A stretch of 16,524 nucleotides of DNA from PALSA-1004 sp947474275 (GTDB lineage: Bacteria > Pseudomonadota > Gammaproteobacteria > Burkholderiales > SG8-41). This document shows positions 7,205 to 13,118 of this stretch, in pieces (position 1 is the first letter of the stretch; each line of letters opens with the position of its first letter). The translations under genes were made by a program, and so were the position numbers. The stretch covers positions 1 through 16,524 of the forward strand of contig CANJHY010000106.1 in NCBI GenBank assembly GCA_947474275.1, given 5' to 3'. Under the pieces are notes generated by a model, which was not told the origin of the DNA, made no database searches, and saw only the letters and a list, made by a program, of their open reading frames with translations.

Positions 7205-7976
7205 ATTTGGCCAGGCAGTCGTCGGGCAGGCATTGGATGGGCGTGAAATCGCGGTGCGCGATGTATTCAGGCCGTTTGAAGCGCCGGATATGGTTCTGGC
7301 AGGAGTTGAGGCTCAGGTAGACGATGGTGCGGTTCCACGGCGTCATATTGCTGCCGGAAGCGTGCATCAGGTTGCAGTGAAACATCATCATCGATCCCGC
7401 CGGGCCTTTGGGGGAAATGATGCCGCCGTCGGCCACCAGCCGCGTGATGGTGGCGTTGTCTATCGTCCATAACGGGTAACTGGTGGTCGACAAGTCATGG
7501 CTGGCATCAAAGCGCCCTTTCTGGTGCGAACGCGGGATGAACATCAGCGGGCCGTTGAACTCGTTGACGTCTTCGAGGAATACCGCGATGTTCATCGCGC
7601 GCGCGTCCGGCATGTCGTCGTCGTTGAACCACGTGCCGTAATCCTGGTGCCATTGCCAGACGTCGCCGTCGAACGCGGCCTTGCCGTTTATCTTGAACTG
7701 GTGGATGTAAACGCCGTCGCCGAGGATTTGCTGCGCGGGTTCGATCAGGCGCGGATGGCGGCCGAGCCTGCGGTAAGCGTCGTTGTAGGTATGCGCGGCG
7801 AAATTGGTGCGCACGGCGGTGCTGCCTTTTTCGCGCACGTTCTCCTGGCGCTCTTCGGCGTAGAGTTTCGGCACTTCGTCGTTGAGCGTTTTGATTTCCG
7901 CGGGCGTAAAGAGCCCGGGAAAAAACAAATAACCCTCGCGGCGGTATTCCTCGATCTGGGCGGGTGTGAGCTGCAT
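7203..7976 (-). CDS. Phytanoyl-CoA dioxygenase (PhyH) family protein, EctD-like
   Basis: A 257-residue Fe(II)/2-oxoglutarate oxygenase. The start chosen is ATG 7976 (MQLTPAQIEEYRREGYLFF), with a ggaggag ribosome-binding site a few bases upstream; the longer open frame from 8183 adds arginine-rich sequence that overlaps the neighbouring gene. Iron-binding facial triad: H110 and D112 in WQWHQDYGTW, and H205 in LMHASGSN. R216 lies 11 residues after H205, the spacing of the 2-oxoglutarate-binding Arg in ectoine hydroxylase EctD. The stretch around MPDARAMNIAVFLEDVNEFNG and MFIPRSHQ also resembles EctD. It is shorter than typical EctD (about 300 residues), and no ectABC genes are seen, so hydroxylation of ectoine is not supported. 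It probably hydroxylates another small molecule. It follows the GGDEF/membrane-protein pair by 40 nt on the same strand. Confidence 0.92.
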   Translation of the reverse strand: MQLTPAQIEEYRREGYLFFPGLFTPAEIKTLNDEVPKLYAEERQENVREKGSTAVRTNFAAHTYNDAYRRLGRHPRLIEPAQQILGDGVYIHQFKINGKAAFDGDVWQWHQDYGTWFNDDDMPDARAMNIAVFLEDVNEFNGPLMFIPRSHQKGRFDASHDLSTTSYPLWTIDNATITRLVADGGIISPKGPAGSMMMFHCNLMHASGSNMTPWNRTIVYLSLNSCQNHIRRFKRPEYIAHRDFTPIQCLPDDCLAK

Positions 7977-8016
7977 GGTCTCCTCCAGCAACTTGCGGAT
8001 CAGGAAAGCGAGCTTA

Positions 8017-8655
8017 TCACCGGGGTGCTTTATTGTTACCGGGCGCCACACGCATGCGCCGCCGCCAGAACCAGGCGAGCGCGACCAACAGGAGCAGGGC
8101 GCCCGCCGCCAGCGCAACCCACTCGTTCCTCGACTCTGCCGCGGCCGGCGCGCCTTTGCGCTCAGGCTGATTGCGCTGGGCAAGCTGCGCCTGTTGCCAT
8201 TCCTTGACCCACGCCGGCAGTTCGCGCGGCGGCGGGTCGTCCATCAGCCAGGTGAGGGCGACCGGAAAAGCGTACTCGCTGAGTTTCGCGCCGCTCGCGC
8301 GGTCGTCGATTTTCAAACGCACTTCGTCGATGCGCGTCGGTTTTTCGCCCCAGTAGAAAAAACTCACGACACCGGTGCCGCCGCCCGCGGGCAGCAGCAG
8401 CGGCGCGCTGCCGCCGCCATCGTCGATCACGGCTTTGCTTTTGTACAAACCGCTGACAGTAACCGTGACCGGTTCCGCGTTTTTCAGTTCAAAGCGCACG
8501 AAAAACGGCTGCTGGCGCGCGAGCATCACGTCGGGTGCGGGATCGGTGGCGAGGATTTTCAATTCGACCGCGGGCGCGGCGGATGCGGGCGCGAGCAGGC
8601 AAGCGGCGCAGACCAATCGCAGCAGTGACAGCATGGCGGGCGAAGTGTTAATCAT
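8017..8655 (-). CDS. Exported single-pass membrane protein of unknown function
   Basis: A 212-residue protein I do not recognise as a named family. Residues 1-27 form a signal peptide ending in PASA. A predicted beta-rich periplasmic domain follows, with two roughly repeated segments of the type FFVRFELKN ... VTVSGLYKS and RIDEVRLKIDD. A polar Gln/Arg/Pro/Ala linker spans about 150-177. One C-terminal transmembrane helix (about 178-197) is followed by a basic RRRMR tail, giving a type I topology. Start ATG 8655-8653 overlaps the diguanylate cyclase stop (TGA 8654-8652) as ATGA, so the two are almost certainly translationally coupled and probably work together. A periplasmic partner or sensor input for the cyclase is a reasonable inference. 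An internal ATG at residue 8 is a possible alternative start. Confidence 0.8.
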   Translation of the reverse strand: MINTSPAMLSLLRLVCAACLLAPASAAPAVELKILATDPAPDVMLARQQPFFVRFELKNAEPVTVTVSGLYKSKAVIDDGGGSAPLLLPAGGGTGVVSFFYWGEKPTRIDEVRLKIDDRASGAKLSEYAFPVALTWLMDDPPPRELPAWVKEWQQAQLAQRNQPERKGAPAAAESRNEWVALAAGALLLLVALAWFWRRRMRVAPGNNKAPR

Positions 8656-9878
8656 TCGCTCACCCGGTTGCGGCCTTTGTTTTTTGCGCGGTACAGCGCT
8701 TTGTCTGCCGCTTTGATGACGTCTTCGGTGGTGGCCCGTTCCGTGGTGCGTTCCGCCACGCCTATGCTGATCGTGACCGAGACAGAGGTCGCTGCGCGAA
8801 AAGCGCCGCGCCTGCGCGTGGAAGGCTCCGGCTTCTCCGGCCGGCCCGGCGCGCGTACCGCGAGTTTGTACGCTTCGATTGAAGCGCGCAGCGCTTCGAG
8901 ATGCGGCATCGCATGTTCGATGTCCCTGCCGGGAAACAGCACCGTGAACTCCTCGCCGCCATAGCGGTACGCCGTGCCGCCGCCTTTCACTTCGTCGAGC
9001 TTCGCCGCCACCATTTTCAGCACCTGGTCGCCGAGATCGTGGCCGTGCGTGTCGTTGAACTTCTTGAAATGGTCGACGTCGCACATCGCTATCGTATAGC
9101 GGCGGCCCAGTCCCATCATGCGCTCGTTGAGATTGCGCCGGCTCGGCAACCCCGTCAGCTCATCGCGAAACGCCATGCGGAAAGTGTCCTGCAGCAGCGC
9201 GATGGTGAAAATCAGCGCGGCGGCCGCGAGGTAAACAGCGAATGCATTTGCATCGCCGACCAGATGCATGGCCAGCGCAAACGCGGTTATCGCGCCCGCG
9301 AAGGCAATGTCGAGCGCAACACGTCTCATGATCCACACCGCCAGGCTCGTCGCCATGCCCAGCGTCAAAACAATCCAGCCCAGTTGCCGGACCGGCGACG
9401 CGGCGAGCAACGTGGTCTCGATGAAAGGTGAAATCGCCCACGCCGTGATGCGCGTGGCCGGTGAATAAATGACCCACAGCGTGAGCAGCACTTCGGCGGC
9501 GAGCACACCCGCGCGCTGCAGGCCGTGCACGTTGAAGGTGCCGCGCTCGGGCAGCAGGCACAGCAGCGCAAGATTCAAGGGTACGAACACGCCCAGCGCT
9601 GCGAACAGCGTGTGCGCGCGAAAGCCGGCGAGCCCGTCGCGTAGCAGCACGCCATAGCAGAGGTAGGCGAGGGCGAGGGTGAGCAGCGCGAATACGATGC
9701 GCCCGCGGCGAAAGACGAGAGCGAGCAGCAGGCCCACCGTCAGCACGAAGTAGAAGCCGTAGACCTTGATGCCGGCGAGCGACGGCGGCAGCTCCGCTGC
9801 GCGGGGGGCCAGCAGCCACGCGCCGATGAGAATGGCGGCTGGCAGAGCGAGATTGAGCAGGATTTTCGCGGGTGTCAT
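8652..9878 (-). CDS. Membrane-bound diguanylate cyclase (GGDEF domain)
   Basis: A 408-residue protein. Residues 1-230 carry about six to seven hydrophobic membrane segments with short loops and no recognisable PAS, CHASE or HAMP domain. A GGDEF domain spans about 235-405: DELTGLPSRRNL at 239-250, metal-binding D267 and D269 in CDVDHFKKFND, and the signature RYGGEEF with G307-F311. It should condense two GTP into cyclic di-GMP at the inner membrane. The allosteric product-inhibition site (RxxD ahead of the signature) reads K298-G-G-G301 here, so the primary I-site is absent. A polar insertion (about residues 342-365, arginine/proline-rich) sits between the signature and the VTISIGVA strand, making the domain longer than usual. 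No clear ribosome-binding site precedes ATG 9878. It is coupled to the following membrane protein by a 4-nt overlap. Confidence 0.94.
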   Translation of the reverse strand: MTPAKILLNLALPAAILIGAWLLAPRAAELPPSLAGIKVYGFYFVLTVGLLLALVFRRGRIVFALLTLALAYLCYGVLLRDGLAGFRAHTLFAALGVFVPLNLALLCLLPERGTFNVHGLQRAGVLAAEVLLTLWVIYSPATRITAWAISPFIETTLLAASPVRQLGWIVLTLGMATSLAVWIMRRVALDIAFAGAITAFALAMHLVGDANAFAVYLAAAALIFTIALLQDTFRMAFRDELTGLPSRRNLNERMMGLGRRYTIAMCDVDHFKKFNDTHGHDLGDQVLKMVAAKLDEVKGGGTAYRYGGEEFTVLFPGRDIEHAMPHLEALRASIEAYKLAVRAPGRPEKPEPSTRRRGAFRAATSVSVTISIGVAERTTERATTEDVIKAADKALYRAKNKGRNRVSE

Positions 9879-10089
9879 GCGGCGGCAGCGCCGTTACGTG
9901 CGAAGTGGTGCAGTGTTGCGGAGGATAGCATGCGCCTGCCGCGCCAGCGTTTGAAAATCCGGCATTTCATATCTGTTCGAAACTAACAAAAGCGCGCGTC
10001 TTGCCGCAAGGCAGGAATCCACATGCGGCCGCGCTGCGTGCCATGAACTGGTTAACAGCCGGTGTGCGATCAGGGCGAAAAAGCGCATA
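9879..10089. promoter_or_regulatory. Divergent intergenic region between the diguanylate cyclase and the small-protein/rlmJ genes
   Basis: About 210 nt separate divergently read genes, so both promoters should lie here. No convincing -35/-10 pair, operator palindrome or repeat could be picked out by eye. The central part is somewhat AT-richer (around 9955-9990) than the flanks. The function is assigned from position only. Confidence 0.4.
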
Positions 10090-10119
10090 ATGCCGCCGGT
10101 TCGCAACCATCCCGCAGCC

Positions 10120-10269
10120 ATGACAAAACCCTCATTACCGAAACTGCAAAAGTCTCTGCTTCCCGCGCCGGCCAAAACCAAAAATCCGTTTGCGCTGAAC
10201 CCGAATTTCAACCAGCAGACGCGCAAGATGCTGGGCAAGCACTATCGCGCAAAATTCGGCGTGAAGTAG
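10120..10269 (+). CDS. Small basic protein of 49 residues upstream of rlmJ
   Basis: An open frame from ATG 10120 to TAG 10269. An in-frame ATG at 10090 would give 59 residues; neither start has a clear ribosome-binding site. The protein is lysine/arginine-rich with an N-terminal KPSLPKLQKSLLPAP stretch and a compact C-terminal half containing NPFALNPNFNQQTRKMLGK and ending HYRAKFGVK. It has no transmembrane segment or signal peptide. Support for a real gene: codon use matches its neighbours, the composition is structured rather than random, it sits in the gap ahead of rlmJ on the same strand, and a hairpin follows at 10272-10290. The composition would suit an RNA- or ribosome-associated protein, but I do not recognise the family and assign no function. 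Confidence 0.6.
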   Translation: MTKPSLPKLQKSLLPAPAKTKNPFALNPNFNQQTRKMLGKHYRAKFGVK

Positions 10270-10271
10270 GT

Positions 10272-10290
10272 GCAAGCGCGCCGCGCTTGC
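10272..10290 (+). other. Hairpin after the small basic protein gene
   Basis: The arms gcaagcgc (10272-10279) and gcgcttgc (10283-10290) form a perfect 8-bp stem with a 3-nt loop, starting 2 nt after the stop codon. No T tract follows, so termination would be weak or absent and readthrough into rlmJ is likely. The following 10291-10320 is a run of ctcac-like units (gcctcacc, cctcacgc, gcctcacc). Confidence 0.45.
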
Positions 10291-10330
10291 CGCCTCACCC
10301 CTTACTCCTCACGCCTCACCGCGACAGCCC

Positions 10331-11173
10331 GTGCTCGCCTACCGACATCTCTTTCACGCGGGTAATTTCGCGGACGTCTTCAAACACGCGCTGCTGGCTC
10401 AGCTCGTGCTCGGCTTGGCGAAAAAAGACAAACCGTTTTTCTGCCTCGACACGCACGCCGGCATCGGGCATTACGACCTCACGCACGAGTGGGCGCGCAA
10501 GAACGCCGAGTATAAATCCGGCATTTCGCTGGTATGGGCGCGCAAAGACGCGCCGCCGGAAATGGCGCCGTACCTCGACGCCGTGCGCGCGGAGAATCCG
10601 GACAAAAAGCTCAATTTCTATCCCGGCAGCCCGCGCATCGTGCGCGGACTGTTACGCGCGCACGACCGCCTGGCGCTGAGCGAACTCAACAAGCGGGATT
10701 TCGAGGTGCTGGATAAACTGTTTGCCAACGACCGCCAGGTCCAGGTGCGCCTGCTCGACGGCTACCAGGCGCTCAAGGCTTTTCTGCCGCCGCCCGAGCG
10801 GCGCGGCCTCGTGTTCGTCGATTCGTCGTTCGATCGCGCGCAGGAGTTCAAGCGCCTGAGTGATGGTTTTGCCGAAGCGCACAGGAAGTTTGCGACAGGC
10901 GTGTATGCACTGTGGTATCCGCTGATGGACCCGATCGCGATGAATGCATTCGAGCGGCGCGTGGCAGCGACTGGCATCCGCAAGATCCTGCAACTGGAGC
11001 TGTCGGTGCGCAACATAGGCATCAGCGGCAGCGTGCGCGGCTGCGGCATGCTCGTCGTCAATCCGCCGTTTGATTTCGAAACCGCGGCGAAAAAAATACT
11101 GGCGTGGCTGTGGCCGGTGCTGGCGCAGGACGGCGAGGGCGAGCAGCGCGCGCGCTGGCTGGTCCCTGAATAA
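10331..11173 (+). CDS. rlmJ: 23S rRNA (adenine(2030)-N(6))-methyltransferase RlmJ, variant catalytic motif
   Basis: A 280-residue protein with a GTG start, chosen because MLAYRHLFHAGNFADVFKHALL matches the family N terminus exactly where it should begin. RlmJ uses S-adenosylmethionine to methylate N6 of A2030 in 23S rRNA. Family landmarks are LDTHAGIGHYDL (SAM-binding region), FYPGSPRI, LLDGYQALKAFLPP, RRGLVFVD, KFATGVYALWYP, GIRKILQLEL, GCGMLVVNPP and the WLVPE end. Length agrees with E. coli RlmJ (280). The catalytic tetrapeptide expected after the D164-equivalent, DPPY, reads D164-S-S-F167 here. D164 is kept but both prolines and the tyrosine are replaced. The rest is well conserved, so the protein is probably folded and SAM-binding; activity is uncertain. 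It converges with the small exported-protein gene, leaving an 8-nt gap. Confidence 0.93.
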   Translation: MLAYRHLFHAGNFADVFKHALLAQLVLGLAKKDKPFFCLDTHAGIGHYDLTHEWARKNAEYKSGISLVWARKDAPPEMAPYLDAVRAENPDKKLNFYPGSPRIVRGLLRAHDRLALSELNKRDFEVLDKLFANDRQVQVRLLDGYQALKAFLPPPERRGLVFVDSSFDRAQEFKRLSDGFAEAHRKFATGVYALWYPLMDPIAMNAFERRVAATGIRKILQLELSVRNIGISGSVRGCGMLVVNPPFDFETAAKKILAWLWPVLAQDGEGEQRARWLVPE

Positions 11174-11181
11174 GCCGGGCG

Positions 11182-11577
11182 TTAACGCACGTTGCTGCTG
11201 TCGTTCCCGGTGGAAGCCGAGTCCTGTTTCGTTTTCATCGCATCGAGCTTGGTAACTGTCCGCCCCGGCGCGCAAAAACTGGCATCGCTATCGCCGCTGA
11301 GCGGCGCGTCAGAGGTGCTTTCGCGCGCGATTTCGGCATTCATTTTGGTCAGCGTTTGCTTCGTGTGCATCTTCTGCCGCCGCTGTTGCGCTTCGTCCAA
11401 CTTGCGGACTTCGTCCCAACGGCCTTCCCTGACGAGTTGCCCGCGCAACTGATGTTCCTGTTTCAACTGCAGCATTTCAGCGACGCTGGAAGTGCGCGCG
11501 GGAGGCAGGCTGTCCGCGGCCGCCAATGGTGCTTGCGCAATGAACAACAAGCCTGTCGCAATAAGTAGCCGTTTCAT
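11182..11577 (-). CDS. Small exported hypothetical protein
   Basis: A 131-residue protein. Start ATG 11577 (MKRLLIATG) is chosen because ggagg lies 6 nt upstream; an ATG at 11589 overlaps that ribosome-binding site and is unlikely. Residues 1-24 are a Sec signal peptide ending in LAAA before DSLPP. The mature part is about 105 residues, mostly charged and helical. A stretch at about 36-85 is rich in Gln/Glu/Arg/Lys (LKQEHQLRGQLVREGRWDEVRKLDEAQQRRQKMH) in segments of coiled-coil character. The tail is polar, rich in Ser, Asp and Thr, with one Cys. No lipobox is seen. I do not recognise the family; a periplasmic role is inferred from the signal peptide. It is convergent with rlmJ. Confidence 0.72.
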   Translation of the reverse strand: MKRLLIATGLLFIAQAPLAAADSLPPARTSSVAEMLQLKQEHQLRGQLVREGRWDEVRKLDEAQQRRQKMHTKQTLTKMNAEIARESTSDAPLSGDSDASFCAPGRTVTKLDAMKTKQDSASTGNDSSNVR

Positions 11578-11589
11578 GTTCGCCTCCAT

Positions 11590-11750
11590 TATCTAAGACT
11601 GTTCCTTTGCGAGTTGTGCTAACCCATTGTAGGGTGGCGAATTATTTGGGGCAGGATTATTTCACAATGCGCGGGCAATAAGTCACGCTTTGTGTCCATT
11701 AGTTGTGGTTTTTTCACAACGGCCGGAGGCGTGGGGTGCCGCCGTAGAAC
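11590..11750. other. Intergenic region between the exported protein and the PIN-domain gene
   Basis: These 161 nt must hold the promoter of the exported protein and the 3' end of the PIN gene. The only structure noticed is a 6-bp stem, gttgtg (11702-11707) and cacaac (11715-11720), with a T-rich 7-nt loop. It is not followed by a T run on either strand, so termination is doubtful. No antitoxin-like open frame is present. Confidence 0.4.
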
Positions 11751-12200
11751 TTAGGACAGGGTGGCGAGCGTGGTGTTCAATTGCGCCGGGGTGACGATGC
11801 CGAACGGCGCGCGCCGGACTTTGCGCCGCGCGAGCTTCAACAGCAGCAGGTCCTTGGTGACCAGAAAATCCGCGCGGGCGGCGCGCGCGAGTTCGAGGAA
11901 TTTCTGGTCGTCGGTATCGCGGCACACCGGCAGTGGTTGGGCGGATGGCGGAGAAATGAGTTCGATCATTTGCGCGGTGCGGCGGCACTCGGCCATGCGC
12001 GCGTCTCTGGCGTCAGCGGTGAGAATTTTCTTTTGCAGCGGGTAGCCGAGTACGGCGGCGAGTTCGGCGGCGCACGCGGCATCGATCAATATCTCCGCCT
12101 GTCCGGCTGCGACGGCTGCTTTCAGCAGCGCGACACCCGCATCGTCGAACACCAGCCAGTCGAGCCAGACATTGGTATCAAGCACCAGGCGCAGCATCAT
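11751..12200 (-). CDS. PIN-domain protein (putative toxin-type endoribonuclease), no antitoxin seen
   Basis: A 149-residue single PIN domain. The acidic metal-binding residues are in family positions: D8 in RLVLDTNVWLDWL, E46 in AAELAAVLGYP, D97/D98 in CRDTDDQKFLELA, and D117 in ADFLVTKDLLLL. PIN proteins of this type are Mg2+/Mn2+-dependent single-stranded RNA nucleases, many of them toxins paired with a small DNA-binding antitoxin. Neither flank holds an antitoxin frame: upstream is entirely occupied by repeat copy 3, and the 161-nt downstream gap has none. It is therefore an orphan, either regulated in trans or a housekeeping relative. ATG 12200 is followed by a second ATG, and no clear ribosome-binding site is seen. 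The repeat ends only 3 nt from the start, so its promoter must lie in or beyond the repeat. Confidence 0.88.
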   Translation of the reverse strand: MMLRLVLDTNVWLDWLVFDDAGVALLKAAVAAGQAEILIDAACAAELAAVLGYPLQKKILTADARDARMAECRRTAQMIELISPPSAQPLPVCRDTDDQKFLELARAARADFLVTKDLLLLKLARRKVRRAPFGIVTPAQLNTTLATLS

Positions 12201-12203
12201 GGC

Positions 12204-12390
12204 AACTAGAAGCTATCTCAAAAACAGTTTGGAACCGCCGATGAACGCAGATAATCTCAAGGGATTTGACCTAGATTCGGGGACAAGTCTGGAATTATAT
12301 CGGCGTTAATCGGCGTACCCCTCAAGGGGGTATTAAAAAGAATCTATCGGCGGTTGCTTGTCTGTGTTGTATTTTTGAGATGAGTTCTAG
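12204..12390 (+). repeat. Intergenic palindromic element, copy 3 (with hairpin module)
   Basis: It starts with aactagaagctatctcaaaa and ends with tttttgagatgagttctag. The inner arms are aaccgccgat (from about 12233) and tatcggcggttgcttg. It fills the whole gap between the PIN gene start (12200) and the DUF6498-like stop codon (12387-12389), overlapping that stop. Its two ends are the reverse complements of the ends of copy 2 with few mismatches. It contains a 27-nt module at 12317-12343 (tacccc/ggggta hairpin followed by an A-rich tail) that copy 2 lacks. The 56 nt from 12288 to 12343 match 16323-16378 in copy 4 at 54 positions. Confidence 0.85.
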
Positions 12391-13085
12391 TTTGCCGCCG
12401 CGCTTTTGCCGCGCGCGAGCCAGGCGTGTTCGACCAGGTGCATCAACAAATCCGCCGCCAGCTTAACCAGCACGATAACCACGCCGAATGTTGTCGAGGT
12501 GTCGAGAGACGAAACGAGCTTTGCCGCCACCAGCCCGGCGGCCAGCGTGAACATCACCAGCGACATCCGCACATAGGGCCAGAACAGCAGCACGAGCAGG
12601 TTGGCGTTTTCGTATTCGCGGCGCAGCAGGAAGTTCATGACGAAAGATATGCCGTGGCTGATGACCAGCACCGCCACGGCGATTGCCACGCCGCTGCCCA
12701 CTGCGCGCAGTCCTTTCCATATTTCGTGGCCTGCCGCATCCTGCGCGTGCTGCAGAAATGCCGGCACGGCCGCGACCAGGAAGCCCATCGTCAGCGCGAA
12801 GCCGCCGAACTTCACGACGAAAAAGCCGAGCACCACTATTACCAGGAAAAGCCGGCTGCCGGGGTCCATATCGATGGATTTGCCGAACGGCCGGCCCGCG
12901 AGCCCGACCATGCACATGCGGGCGAAGTTGTAGCCGCCGATGATCACGGCCTCGCACCAATAGACGATGATGATTTCGTAAAAGCCCCAGCCGCGCCACA
13001 GCGTGATCGCCGCGACCGCGAGGTTGGCCGCAATCAGCGCGGTCGCCGGCAGGCGGCTCCACAGCTGGGCAGGAACGGGAATCAT
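12387..13085 (-). CDS. DUF6498-like multi-pass membrane protein
   Basis: A 232-residue integral membrane protein with about five to six hydrophobic helices (roughly 15-30, 36-52, 80-105, 128-152, 164-190 and 195-215). The segment YEIIIVYWCEAVIIGGYNFARM (residues about 36-57) is typical of DUF6498 membrane proteins, in which a Trp/Tyr-Trp-x-Glu motif and an asparagine are conserved. HGISFVMNFLLRREY (about 143-158) is a second conserved-looking loop. Function is unknown. Its stop codon TAG is formed at the boundary with repeat copy 3. The TauD-family gene lies 33 nt upstream on the same strand, so the two are probably cotranscribed. The family assignment is from memory of the motif and is less certain than the membrane topology. 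Confidence 0.75.
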   Translation of the reverse strand: MIPVPAQLWSRLPATALIAANLAVAAITLWRGWGFYEIIIVYWCEAVIIGGYNFARMCMVGLAGRPFGKSIDMDPGSRLFLVIVVLGFFVVKFGGFALTMGFLVAAVPAFLQHAQDAAGHEIWKGLRAVGSGVAIAVAVLVISHGISFVMNFLLRREYENANLLVLLFWPYVRMSLVMFTLAAGLVAAKLVSSLDTSTTFGVVIVLVKLAADLLMHLVEHAWLARGKSAAAN

Positions 13086-13118
13086 CGCGCCGTTCCCGCT
13101 GCGAACATGGCGGGCGCC

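Noticed and set aside
7977..8183. N-terminal extension of the PhyH-family protein to 8183
   Set aside because: The extra 69 residues are arginine-rich, overlap the neighbouring gene's C terminus, and lack a ribosome-binding site; ATG 7976 has ggaggag and starts the conserved domain.
8656..9084. N-terminal extension of the type I membrane protein to 9084
   Set aside because: It would overlap the GGDEF coding sequence in another frame. The ATGA junction and signal peptide support 8655.
11060..11071. NPPF in RlmJ (residues 244-247) as a relocated catalytic motif compensating for DSSF
   Set aside because: E. coli RlmJ has a similar NPPW at the same place together with a normal DPPY, so this is a conserved structural element.
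11702..11720. Terminator for the PIN gene (gttgtg/cacaac stem)
   Set aside because: The stem is only six pairs, the T run is in the loop, and no T tract follows on either strand.
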